From NCBI RefSeq assembly GCF_002575655.3, contig NC_053036.3:641660736-641724735 (forward strand): DNA of 64,000 bases, in the 5' to 3' direction. The notes under the pieces are model-generated. The model was not told where the DNA came from and ran no database searches. It saw nothing but the letters and a program-made list of their open reading frames with translations. Below, in pieces: positions 10,432-21,677 of this stretch. The DNA is from Aegilops tauschii subsp. strangulata (taxonomy: Eukaryota > Streptophyta > Magnoliopsida > Poales > Poaceae). Made by a program: the position numbers and the translations under genes. Within the stretch, counting starts at the first letter, position 1. The number at the start of each line of letters is the position of its first letter.

Positions 10432-11812
10432 GAAGTGGGTTAGACTTACATGTGCTAGTCATATTCTTCATGATGCTCTCTTTATGTTTCAATTCTTATC
10501 TTTTTTGTGAGCATCATTGAAATCATCATGCCTAGCTAGGAGCGTTAAACGTTAGCGCTTGTTGGGAGGCAACCCAATTTTTATTTTTGTTCTTTGCTTC
10601 TTGCTCCTGTTTAGCAATAAATAATCTATCTAGCCTCTGGTTAGATGTGGTTTTATTTTTTAATTAGTGTTTGTGTCAAGTAAGACCTATAGGATCTTCT
10701 TGGATGATAGTTATTTGATCTTGCTGAAAAAGACAGAAACTTTCTGCTCATGAAAACAATTGTTAGAAATTACTAGAAAGTGATAAAATACTGATTCCAA
10801 TTGCAGTAGACCAACAATCAAATTATCTAGGTCTTCCTCTTTTGGCAGATTTTTCTGAGTTCCAGAAGTATACGTTTGATACAGATTACTACAGACTGTT
10901 CTGTTTTTGACAGATTCTGTTTTCTATGTGTTGTTTGCTTATTTTGATGAATCTATGATTAGTATCGGAGGGTATGAACCATAGAGAAGTTGGAATACAG
11001 TAGATATTACACCAATATGAATTTAGAATGAGTTCACAACAGTACCTAAGTGGTGATTTATTTTCTTATACTAACGGAGCTTACGAGTTTTCTGTTAAGT
11101 TTTGTGTTGTGAAGTTTTTAAGTTTTGGGTAAAGATTCGATGGACTATGGAATAAGGAGTGGCAAGAGCCTAAGCTTGGGGATGCCCAAGGCACCCCAAG
11201 GTAATATTCAAGGACAACCAAGAGCCTAAGCTTGGGGATGCACCGGAAGGCATCCCCTCTTTCGTCTTCGTTCATCTGTAACTTTACTTGGAGCTATATT
11301 TTTATTCACCACATGATATGTGTTTTGCTTGGAGCGTCATTTTATTTTCTTTTGTTTTGCTTGCTGTTTGAATAAAATACCAAGATCTGAAATTCTTAAA
11401 TGTTAGAGAGTCTTCACATAGTTACATAATTATTCAACTACTCATTGATCTTCACTTATATCTTTCGGAGTAGTTTGTCGTTTGCTCTAGTGCTTCACTT
11501 ATATCTTTTAGAGCACGGCGGTGGTTTTATTTTGAAGAAATAGATGAACTCTCGTGCTTCACTTATATTATTTTGGGAGTCTTCATAACAGCATGGTAAT
11601 TTGCTTTGGTTATGAATTTAGTCCTGATATGATGGACATCCAAAAGGGATATAATAAAAACTTTCATATAAAGTGCATTGAATACTATGAGAAGTTTGAT
11701 TTTTTATGATTGTTTTGAGATATGAAGATGGTGATATTAGAGTCATGCTAGTTGAGTAGTTGTGAATTTGAGAGATACTTGTGTTAAAGTTTGTGATTCC
11801 CGTAGCATGCAC
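10432..11812 (+). other. 3' non-coding interior of the outer Gypsy-type element, left part
   Basis: No frame is recognised. A structured motif at 10531-10577 follows the last stop. Copies of AAGCTTGGGGATGC occur at about 11172 and 11227. TGCAC at 11808-11812 is the target duplication of the inner element. The sequence resembles 15709-16990 of the inner element. Confidence 0.6.
10531..10577 (+). promoter_or_regulatory. Conserved post-ORF hairpin motif, copy 1
   Basis: Contains the palindrome CCTAGCTAGG, then GCGTTAAACG and TAGCGC, then TTGTTGGGAGGCAACCCAA, in which TTGGG and CCCAA can pair around AGGCAA. A near-identical copy follows the protease frame of the inner element (15728-15774) although the coding regions upstream differ. 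Confidence 0.5.
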
Positions 11813-13405
11813 TGATACGTCTCCAAAGTATCTATAATTTTTGATTGCTCCATGCTATATTATCTTCTGTTTTGGACATTATTGGGCTTTATTATTTACT
11901 TTTATATTATTTTTGGGACAAACCTATTAACCGGAGGCCCAGCCCAGAATTGCTGTTTTTTGCCTATTTCAGAGTTTCGCAGAAAAAGAATATCAAACGG
12001 AGTCCAAACGGAATGAAACCTTCGGGAACGCGATTTTTGGAACGAACATGATCCAGGAGACTTGGACCCTACGTAAGAGAAGCTTCCAGGAATCCACGAG
12101 GTAGGGGGGCGCACCTACCCCCCCCCCAGGCGCGCCGTCCACCCTCGTGGGCCCCACGTTGCTCCACCGACGTACTTCTTCCTCCTATATATACCTACGT
12201 ACCCCCAAACGATCAGATACGGAGCCAAAAACCTAATTCCACCGCCGCAACCTTCTGTACCCACGAGATTCCATCTTGGGGCTTGTTCCGGAGCTCCGCC
12301 GGAGGGGGCATCCATCATGGAGGGCTTCTACATCAACACCATAGCCCCTCCAATGAAGTGTGAGTAGTTTATCTCAGACCTTCGGGTCCATAGTTAGTAG
12401 CTAGATGGCTTCCTCTCTCTTTTTGGATCTCAATACAATGTTCTCCCCCTCTCTCGTGGAGATCAATTCGATGTAATCTTCTTTTGCGGTGTGTTTGTTG
12501 AGACCGATGAATTGTGGGTTTATGATCAAGTTTATCTACGAACAATATTTGAATCTTCTCTGAATTCTTTTATGTATGATTGGTTATCTTTGCAAGTCTC
12601 TTCGAATTATCAGTTTGGTTTGGCCTACTAGATTGATCTTTCTTGCAATGGGAGAAGTGCTTAGCTTTGGGTTCAATCTTGCGGTGTCCTTTCCCAGTGA
12701 CAGTAGGGGCAGCAAGGCACGTATTGTATTGTTGCCATCGAGGATAACAAGATGGGGTTTTTTTTATCATATTGCATGAATTTATCCCTCTACATCATGT
12801 CATCTTGCTTAAGGCATTACTCTATTCTTATGAACTTAATACTCTAGATGCATGCTGGATAGCGGTCGATGTGTGGAGTAATAGTAGTAGATGCAGGCAG
12901 GAGTCAGTCTACTTGTCTCGGACGTGATGCCTATATACATGATCATACCTAGATATTCTCATAACTATGCTCAATTCTGTCAATTGCTCAATAGTAATTT
13001 GTTCACCCACCGTAAAATACTTATGCTCTTGAGAGAAGCCACTAGTGAAACCTATGGCCCCTGGGTCTATCATCATCATATTAATCTTCCAACACTTAGT
13101 TATTTCCTTTGCTTTTTTACTTTGCTTTTATTTTACTTTGCATCTTTATCATAAAAATACCAAAAATATTATCCTATCATATCTATCAGATCTCACTCTC
13201 GTAAGTGACCGTGTAGGGATTGACAACCCCTTATCACGTTGGTTGCGAGGATTTATTTGTTTTGTGTAGGTGCGAGGGACTCGCGCGTAGCCTCCTACTG
13301 GATTGATACCTTGGTTCTCAAAAACTGAGGGAAATACTTACGCTACTTTGCTGCATCACCCTTTCCTCTTCAAGGGAAAACCAACGCAGTGCTCAAGAGG
13401 TAGCA
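11813..13405 (+). repeat. 5' LTR of the inner Gypsy element
   Basis: A 1593-base LTR. TATATATA at about 12186 is the promoter candidate. A run of C lies near 12118-12127, where the 3' LTR has fewer, a typical slippage difference. The first base pairs read TGATACGTCTCCAAAG. Confidence 0.85.
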
Positions 13406-13417
13406 AGAAGGATTTCT

Positions 13418-13435
13418 GGCACCGTTGCCGGGGAG
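13418..13435 (+). promoter_or_regulatory. Primer-binding site of the inner Gypsy element
   Basis: TGGCACCGTTGCCGGGGA starts 12 bases after the 5' LTR and differs by one base from the site in the outer element. Confidence 0.65.
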
Positions 13436-13625
13436 GTCTACGCAAAAGTCAACATACCAAGTACCCATCACAAACCCTTATCTCCCGCATTACATTATTT
13501 GCCATTTGCCTCTCGTTTTCCTCTCCCCCACTTCACCCTTGCCGTTTTATTCGCCCTCTCTTTTTCGTTCGCCTTTTTTCGCTTGCTTTTTGTTTGCTCG
13601 TGTGTTGGATTGCTTGTTTGTCACG

Positions 13626-14924
13626 ATGGCTCAAGATAATACCAAATTATGTGACTTTACCCATACCAACAATAATGATTTCCTTAGCACTCCGATTGCT
13701 CCTCTTACCGATACTGAATCTTGTGAAATCAATGCTGCTTTGTTGAATCTTGTCATGAAAGATCAATTCGCCGGCCTTCCTAGTGAAGATGCCGCTACTC
13801 ATCTAAATAGCTTCGTTGATTTGTGTGATATGCAAAAGAAGAAAGATGTTGACAATGATATTGTTAAATTGAAGCTATTTCCTTTTTCGCTTAGAGATCG
13901 TGCTAAAACTTGGCTTTCGTCTTTGCCTAAAAATAGTATTGATTCATGGAATAAGTGCAAAGATGCTTTTATCTCTAAGTATTTTCCTCCCGCTAAGATC
14001 ATCTCTCTTAGAAACGATATCATGAATTTTAAGCAACTTGATCATGAACATGTTGCACAAGCTTGGGAGAGGATGAAATTAATGATACGTATTTGCCCTA
14101 CTCATGGTTTGAATTTGTGGATGATTATACAAAATTTTTATGCCGGATTGAATTTTGCTTCTAGAAATCTTTTAGATTCGGCCGCGGGAGGCACTTTTAT
14201 GGAAATCACTTTAGGAGAAGCTACTAAAATCCTAGATAATATTATGGTTAATTATTCTCAATGGCACACTGAAAGATCTACTAATAAAAAAGTGCATGCG
14301 ATAGAAGAAATTAATGTTTTGAGTGGAAAGATGGATGAACTTATGAAATTATTTGCTACTAAGAGTGTTTCTTCTGATCCTAATGATATGCCTTTGTCTA
14401 CTTTGATTGAGAATAATAATGAATCTATGGATGTGAATTTTGTTGGTAGGAATAATTTTGGTAACAGCGCATATAGAGGAAACTTTAATCCTAGGCCTTA
14501 TCCTAGTAATTCCTCTAATAATTATGGTAATTCCTACAACAATTCTTATGGAAATTTTAATAAGATGCCCTCTGAATTTGAGACTAGTGTTAAAGAGTTT
14601 ATGAATTCGCAAAAGAATTTCAATGCTTTGCTTGAAGAGAAATTGCTTAAAGTTGATGAATTGGCTAGGAACGTTGATAGAATTTCTCTTGATGTGGATT
14701 CTTTAAAGCTTAGATCTATTCCTCCTAAGCATGATATCAATGAGTCTCTCAAATCCATGAGAATTTCCATTGATGACTGCATAGAAAGAACCGCTAGGAT
14801 GCGTGCTAAGAAAGATTGCTTTATTAAAGCGTGTTCTTCAAATTTCTATGAAAATAAAGATGAAGATCTAAAAGTTATTGATGTGTCCCCTATTAAAATC
14901 TTTGTTTTGCAATATGAATCTTGA
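13626..14924 (+). CDS. gag: Gag protein of the inner Gypsy element
   Basis: A frame of 432 codons from the ATG of MAQDNTKLCDF; the frame is open upstream, but no earlier ATG gives a gag-like N-terminus. Residues about 75-180 form a retrotransposon gag (PF03732-type) domain, with LKLFPFSLRDRAKTWL, the FISKYFPP phrase and LMIRICPTHG. A low-complexity Asn/Gly/Tyr/Ser stretch follows at about 280-320, where other gag proteins carry a zinc knuckle; I see no CCHC here. The C-terminal third is Lys/Asp-rich and probably helical. Gag packages element RNA in cytoplasmic particles. The stop at 14922-14924 overlaps the next frame, which is shifted by one base. No internal stop is present, so this part could still be translated. 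Confidence 0.82.
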   Translation: MAQDNTKLCDFTHTNNNDFLSTPIAPLTDTESCEINAALLNLVMKDQFAGLPSEDAATHLNSFVDLCDMQKKKDVDNDIVKLKLFPFSLRDRAKTWLSSLPKNSIDSWNKCKDAFISKYFPPAKIISLRNDIMNFKQLDHEHVAQAWERMKLMIRICPTHGLNLWMIIQNFYAGLNFASRNLLDSAAGGTFMEITLGEATKILDNIMVNYSQWHTERSTNKKVHAIEEINVLSGKMDELMKLFATKSVSSDPNDMPLSTLIENNNESMDVNFVGRNNFGNSAYRGNFNPRPYPSNSSNNYGNSYNNSYGNFNKMPSEFETSVKEFMNSQKNFNALLEEKLLKVDELARNVDRISLDVDSLKLRSIPPKHDINESLKSMRISIDDCIERTARMRAKKDCFIKACSSNFYENKDEDLKVIDVSPIKIFVLQYES

Positions 14925-15708
14925 TAATGATGGGACTGAATATGATCCACCTTTACCTAGAAGGCGTTCCAAAAATTCGAAGTTTTTAGATCTTGATGCT
15001 AAAATTGATAAAAGTGGGATTGAAGAGAACGAAACCCTAGATATTAATAAACCCACTATTTTGGATTTCAAGGAATTTAATTATGATAATTGCTCTTTGA
15101 TAGATTGTATTTCCTTGTTGCAATCCGTGCTAAATTCTCCTCATGCTTATAGTCAAAATAAAGCTTTTACCAAACATATCGTTGATGCTTTCATGCAATC
15201 TTATGAAGAAAAACTTGAGTTGGAAGTTTCTATCCCTAGAAAAATTTATGATGAGTGGGAACCTACTATTAAAATTAAGATTAAGGGTCATGAGTTCTAT
15301 GCTTTATGCGGTTTGGGTGCTAGTGTTTCCACTATTCCCAAAACTTTGTGCGATTTGCTAGGGTTCCGTGATTTTGATGATTGCTCTCTAAACTTGCACC
15401 TCGCGGATTCCACTATTAAGAAACCTATGGGAAGAATTAATGATGTTCTTATTGTTACAAATAGGAATTATGTGCCCGTAGATTTTATCGTGCTTGATAT
15501 AGACTGCAATCCTTCATGTCCTATTATTCTTGGTAGACCTTTCCTTAGAACGATTGGTGTAATTATTGATATGAAGGAAGGGAATATTAGATTCCAATTT
15601 CCATTGAAGAAAGGCATGGAACACTTCCCTAGGAAGAAAATAAAACTACCTTATGAATCTATTATGAGAGCCACTTATGGATTGCCTACCAAAGATGGCA
15701 ATACCTAG
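14878..15708 (+). pseudogene. Retropepsin-like protease of the inner element, catalytic Asp lost
   Basis: The frame overlaps the end of gag by 47 bases in the +1 register, so expression would need a frameshift, or a one-base indel broke a gag-pro fusion near 14905-14920. After a charged linker, residues about 135-230 form a retropepsin-like domain: GHEFYALCGLGASVSTIPK, then HLADSTIKKPMG, and the ILGRPFLRT flap-distal phrase typical of Gypsy (Athila-like) proteases. The active-site motif is normally D-L-G-A-S; here it is G-L-G-A-S (codon GGT at the Asp site), so catalysis should be lost. The frame ends at 15708 with no polymerase downstream. The frame is otherwise intact. Confidence 0.75.
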
Positions 15709-18528
15709 ATCTATCCTTGCTTTTATGCCTAGCTAGGGGCGTTAAACGATAGCGCTTGTTGGGAGGCAACCCAATTTTATTTTTAGTTTTTTGTTTTTTC
15801 TTATGTTTAGGAATAAATATTTGTTCTAGCCTCTGGTTAGATGTGTTTTTATGTTTTAATTAGTGTTTGTGCCAAGTTAAACCTATAGGATCTTCTTGGA
15901 TGATAGTTATTTGATCTTGCAGAAATTTCCAGAAACTTTCTGTTCACGTAAATAATTGTTAAAAATCACCAGAACGTGATAAAATATTGATTCCAATTGC
16001 TGCTGATCAATAAACAAATTTTCCAGGTCGTCCTATTTTGGCTGATTTTTTGGAGTTCCAGAAGTTTGCGTTAGTTACAGATTACTACAGACTGTTTTGT
16101 TTTTGACAGATTCTGTTTTTCGTGTGTTGTTTGCTTATTTTGATGAATCTATGGCTAGTAAAATAGTTTATAAAACATATAGAAGTTGGAATACAGTAGG
16201 TTTAATACCAATATAAATAAATAATGAGTTCATTACAGTACCTTGAAGTGGTCTTTTGTTTTCTTTCGCTAACGGAGCTCACGAGATTTTCTGTTGAGTT
16301 TTGTGTTGTGAAGTTTTCAAGTTTTGGGTGAAAGATTTGATGGATTATGGAACAAGGAGTGGCAAGAGCCTAAGCTGGGGGATGTCCATGGCACCCCCAA
16401 GATAATCTAAGGACACCAAAAAGCCAAAGCTTGGGGATGCCCCGGAAGGCATCCCCTCTTTCGTCTACTTCCATCGGTAACTTTACTTGGAGCTATATTT
16501 TTATTCACCACATGGTATGTGTTTTGCTTGGAGCGTCTTGTATGATTTGAGTCTTTGCTTTTTAGTTTACCACAATCATCCTTGCTGTACACACCTTTTG
16601 AGAGAGACACACATGATTTGGAAATTATTAGAATACTCTATGTGCTTCACTTATATCTTTTGAGTTATATAGTTTTGCTCTAGTACTTCACTTATATCTT
16701 TTAGAGCACGGCGGTGGATTTGTTTTATAGAAACTATTGATCTCTCATGCTTCACTTAGATTATTTTGAGAGTCTTAAATAGCATGGTAATTTGCTTAAA
16801 TAATCCTAATATGCTAGGTATTCAAGATTAGTAAAAACTTTCTTATGAGTGTGTTGAATACTAAGAGAAGTTTGATACTTGATAATTGTTTTGAGATATG
16901 GAGGTAGTGATATTAAAGTTGTGCTAGTTGAGTAGTTGTGAATTTGGGAAATACTTGTGTTGAAGGTTGCAAGTCCCGTAGCATGCACGTATGGTAAACG
17001 TTATGTAACAAATTTGAAACATGAGGTGTTCTTTGATTGTCCTCCTTATGAGTGGCGGTCGGGGACGAGCGATGGTCTTTTCCAACCAATCTATCCCCCT
17101 AGGAGCATGCGCGTAGTGCTTGGTTTTTGATGACTTGTAGATTTTTGCAATAAGTATGTGAGTTCTTTATGACTAATGTTGAGTCCATGGATTATACGCA
17201 CTCTCATCCTTCCATCATTGCTAGCCTCTTCGGTACCGTGCATTGCCCTTTCTCACATTGAGAGTTGGTGCAAACTTCGCCGGTGCATCCAAACCCCGTG
17301 ATATGATACGCTCTTTCACACATAAAACTCCTTATATCTTCCTCAAAACAGCCACCATACCTACCTATTATGGCATTTCCATAGCCATTCCGAGATATAT
17401 TGCCATGCAACTTTCCACCATTCCGTTTATCATGACACGTTCATCATTGTCATATTGCTTAGCATGATCATGTAGTTGACATAGTATTTGTGGCAAAGCC
17501 ACCGTTCATAATTCTTTCATACATGTCACTCTTTGTTCATTGCATATCCCGGTACACCGCCGGAGGCATTCATAGAGTCATACTTTGTTCTAGTATCGAG
17601 TTGTAATCATTGAGTTGTAAATAAATAGAAGTGTGATGATCATCATTTTCTAGAGCATTGTCCCAAGTGAGGAATAAAAAAAAAGAGAAAGGCCATAAAA
17701 AAAGAGAAGGCCCAAAAAAATGAGAGAAAAAGAGAGAAGGGACAATGTTACTATCCTTTACCACACTTGTGCTTCAAAGTAGCACCATAATCTTCATGAT
17801 AGAGAGTCTCTTGTTTTATCACTTTCATATACTAGTGGGAATTTTTCATTATAGAACTTGGCTTGTATATTCCAACAATGGGCCTCCTCAAGTGCCCTAG
17901 GTCTTCGTGAGCAAGCAAGTTGGATGCACACCCACTTAGTTTCTTTTGTTGAGCTTTCATATATTTATAGTTCTAGTGCATCCATTGCATGGCAATCCCT
18001 ACTCCTTGCATTAACATCAATCGATGGGCATCTCCATAGCTCATTGATTAGCCTCGTTGATGTGAGACTTTCTCCTTTTTTGTCTTCTCCACATAACCCC
18101 CATCATCATATTCTATTCCACCCATAGTGCTATGTCCATGGCTTGCACTCATGTATTGCGTGAAGGTTGAAAAGGTTTGAGATTACTAAAGTATGAAACA
18201 ATTGCTTGGCTTGTCATCGGGGTTGTGCATGATGAGAGCATTCTTGTGTGACGAAAATGGAGCATGACTGAACTATATGATTTTGTAGGGATGAACTTTC
18301 TTTGGCCATGTTATTTTGAGAGGACATAATTGCTTAGTTAGTATGCTTGAAATATTATTATTTTAATGTCAATATTAAACTATTATCTTGAATCTTTCGG
18401 ATCTGAATATTCATACCACAATTAAGAAGAATTACATTGAAATTATGCCTAGTAGCACTCCGCATCAAAAAATTTGTTTTTATCATTTACCTACTCGAGG
18501 ACGAGCAGGAATTAAGCTTGGGGATGCT
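15709..18528 (+). other. 3' non-coding interior of the inner Gypsy element
   Basis: About 2.8 kb without a recognisable frame, where reverse transcriptase and integrase would lie in a complete element. It holds the post-ORF hairpin motif (15728-15774), AAGCTTGGGGATGC at about 16428, and a diverged version near 16370. The final TTAAGCTTGGGGATGCT is the polypurine-tract candidate before the 3' LTR. The part from 16980 resembles 20107-21677 of the outer element closely. Confidence 0.7.
15728..15774 (+). promoter_or_regulatory. Conserved post-ORF hairpin motif, copy 2
   Basis: Same arrangement as at 10531-10577: CCTAGCTAGG, GCGTTAAACG, TAGCGC and TTGTTGGGAGGCAACCCAA, only a couple of bases different. 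It starts about 20 bases after the protease stop codon. Confidence 0.5.
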
Positions 18529-20116
18529 TGATACATCTCCAACGTATCTATAATTTTTGATTGCTCCATTCTATATTATCTTATGTTTTGGACATTATTG
18601 GGCTTTATTATTCACTTTTATATTATTTTTGGGACTAACCTATTAACCGGAGGCCCAGCCCAGAATTGCTGTTTTTTGCCTATTTCAGAGTTTCGCAGAA
18701 AAATAATATCAAACGGAGTCCAAACGGAATGAAACCTTCAGGAACGTGATTTTTGGAACGAACATGATCCAGGAGACTTGGACCCTACGTAAGAGAAGCT
18801 TCCAGGAAGCCACGAGGTAGGGGAGCGCGCCTACCCCCCCAGGCGCGCCCTCCACCCTCGTGGGCCCCACGTTGCTCCACCGATGTACTTCTTCCTCCTA
18901 TATATACCTACGTACCCCCAAACGATCAGATACGGAGCCAAAAACCTAATTCCACCGCCGCAACCTTCTGTACCCACGAGATCCCATCTTGGGGCCTGTT
19001 CCGGTGCTCCGCCGGAGGGGGCATCCATCACGGAGGGCTTCTACATCAACACCATAGCCCCTTCGATGAAGTGTGAGTAGTTTACCTCAAACCTTCGGGT
19101 CCATAGTTAGTAGCTAGATGGCTTCCTCTCTCTTTTTGGATCTCAATACAATGTTCTCCCCCTCTCTCGTGGAGATCTATTCGATTTAATCTTCTTTTGT
19201 GGTGTGTTTGTTGAGACCGATGAATTGTGGGTTTATGATCAAGTTTATCTATGAACAATATTTGAATCTTCTCTGAATTCTTTTATGTATGATTGGTTAT
19301 CTTTGCAAGTCTCTTCGAATTATCAGTTTGGTTTGGCCTACTAGATTGATCTTTCTTGCAATGGGAGAAGTGCTTAGCTTTGGGTTGAATCTTGCGGTGT
19401 CCTTTCCCAGTGACACTAGGGGCAGCAAGGCACGTATTGTATTGTTGCCATCGAGGATAACAAGATGGTTTTTTTAATCATATTGCATGAATTTATCCCT
19501 CTACATCATGTCATCTTGCTTAAGGCGTTACTCCGTTCTTATGAACTTAATACTCTAGATGCATGCTGGATAGCGGTCGATGTGTGGAGTAATAGTAGTA
19601 GATGCAGGCAGGAGTCGGTCTACTTGTCTCGGACATGATGCCTATATACATGATCATACCTAGATATTCTCATAACTATGCTCAATTCTGTCAATTGCTC
19701 AACAGTAATTTGTTCACCCACCGTAAAATACTTATGCTCTTGAGAGAAGCCACTAGTGAAACCTATGGCCCCCGGGTCTATCATCATCATATTAATCTTC
19801 CAACACTTAGTTATTTCCGTTGCTTTTTTACTTTGCTTTTATTTTACTTTGCATCTTTATCATAAAAATACCAAAAATATTATCCTATCATATCTACCAG
19901 ATCTCACTCTCGTAAGTGACCGTGTAGGGATTGACAACCCCTTATCGCGTTGGTTGCGAGGATTTATTTGTTCTGTGTAGGTGCGAGGGACTCGCGCGTA
20001 GCCTCCTACTGGATTGATACCTTGGTTCTCAAAAACTGAGGGAAATACTTACGCTACTTTGCTGCATCACCCTTTCCTCTTCAAGGGAAAACCAACGCAG
20101 TGCTCAAGAGGTAGCA
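18529..20116 (+). repeat. 3' LTR of the inner Gypsy element
   Basis: A 1588-base LTR, TGATACATCTCC...GAGGTAGCA, closely matching 11813-13405 with scattered base changes and differences in a few homopolymer runs. Confidence 0.85.
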
Positions 20117-21677
20117 TGCACGTATGGTGAACCGTTATGTGATGAAGTCAGAGCATAATTTATTTATTGATTGTCTTCCTTATGAGTGGCGGTCGGGGAC
20201 GAGCGATGGTCTTTTCCTACCAATCTATCCCCTTAGGAGCATGCGCGTAGTACTTCGTTTTGATAACTAATAGATTTTTGCAATAAATATATGAGTTCTT
20301 TATGACTAATGTTGAGTCCATGGATTATACGCACTCTCACCCTTCCACCATTGCTAGCCTCTCTAATACCACGCACCTTTCGCCGGTATCATACACCCAC
20401 CATATACCTTCCTCAAAACAGCAACCATACCTACCTATCATGGCATTTCCATAGCCATTCCGAGATATATTGCCATGCAACTTTCCACCATTCGGTTTAT
20501 TATGACACGCTCCATCATTGTCATATTGCTTTGCATGATCATGTAGTTGACATCGTATTTGTGGCAAAGCCACCGTTCATAATTCTTTCATACAGGTCAC
20601 TCATGAGTCATTGCACATCCCGGTACACTGCCGGAGGCATTCATATAGAGTCATATTTTGTTCTAAGTATCGAGTTGTAATTCTTGAGTTGTAAATAAAT
20701 AAAAGTGTGATGATCATCATTATTAGAGCATTGTCCCATGTGAGGAAAGGATGATGGAGACTATGATTCCCCCACAAGTCGGGATGAGACTCCGGACGAA
20801 AAAAATAAAAAAAGAGAAAAGGAGGCCATAAAAAAAGAAGAGAAAAGGCCCAAATAAAAAAATATATAAACAATTGAGAGAAAAAGAGGGAAGGGACAAT
20901 GCTACTATCCTTTTACCACACTTGTGCTTCAAAGTAGCACCATGATCTTCATGATAGAGAATCTCCTATGTTGTCACTTTCATATACTAGTGGGAAATTT
21001 TCATTATAGAACTTGGCTTGTATATTCCAATGTTGGGCTTCCTAAAAATGCCCTAGGTCTTCGTGAGCAAGCGAGTTGGATGCACACCCACTTAGTTTCT
21101 TTTGTTAAGCTTTCATACACTTATAACTCTAGTGCATCCGTTGCATGGCAATCCCTACTCACTCACATTTATATCTATTAATGGGCATCTTCATAGCCCG
21201 TTGATACACCTAGTTGATGTGAGACTATCTTCTCCCTTTTTGTCTTCTCCACAACCAACATTCTATTCCACCTACAGTGCTATGTCCATGGCTCACACTC
21301 ATATATTGCGTGAAGATTGAAAAGGTTTGAGAACATCAAAAGTATGAAACAATTGCTTGGCTTGTCATCGGGGTTGTGCATGATTTAAATATTTTGTGTG
21401 ATGAAGATAGAGCATAGCCAGACCATATGATTTTGTAGGGATAGCTTGCTTTGGCCATGTTATTTTGAGAAGACATGATTGCTTTATTAGTATGCTTGAA
21501 GTATTATTATTTTCATGTCAATATTAAACTTTTATCTTGAATCTTTCAGATCTGAATATTCATGCCACAATAAAGAAAATTACATTGAGAAATATGCTAG
21601 GTAGCATTCCACATCAAAAATTTTGTTTTTATCATTTACCTACTCGAGGACAAGCAGGGATTAAGCTTGGGGATGCT
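20117..21677 (+). other. 3' non-coding interior of the outer Gypsy-type element, right part
   Basis: Continuation of the interrupted interior after the second TGCAC copy. No frame is recognised. It parallels 16980-18528 of the inner element (for example the phrases GAGTGGCGGTCGGGGACGAG and TTTACCTACTCGAGGAC). It ends with TTAAGCTTGGGGATGC directly before the 3' LTR. Confidence 0.7.

Larger units (their letters stand above)
11813..20116 (+). mobile_element. Inner non-autonomous Ty3/Gypsy element (gag-protease only)
   Basis: An 8304-base element starting TGATACGTCTCC and ending GAGGTAGCA, flanked by TGCAC at 11808-11812 and 20117-20121. LTRs are 11813-13405 and 18529-20116. It has a primer-binding site at 13418, a gag frame and an overlapping protease frame, then 2.8 kb without reverse transcriptase, RNase H or integrase. 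The element could move only with enzymes from a relative. Its LTR resembles that of the outer element over the first third and then diverges, so the two are related but separate families. Confidence 0.88.
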
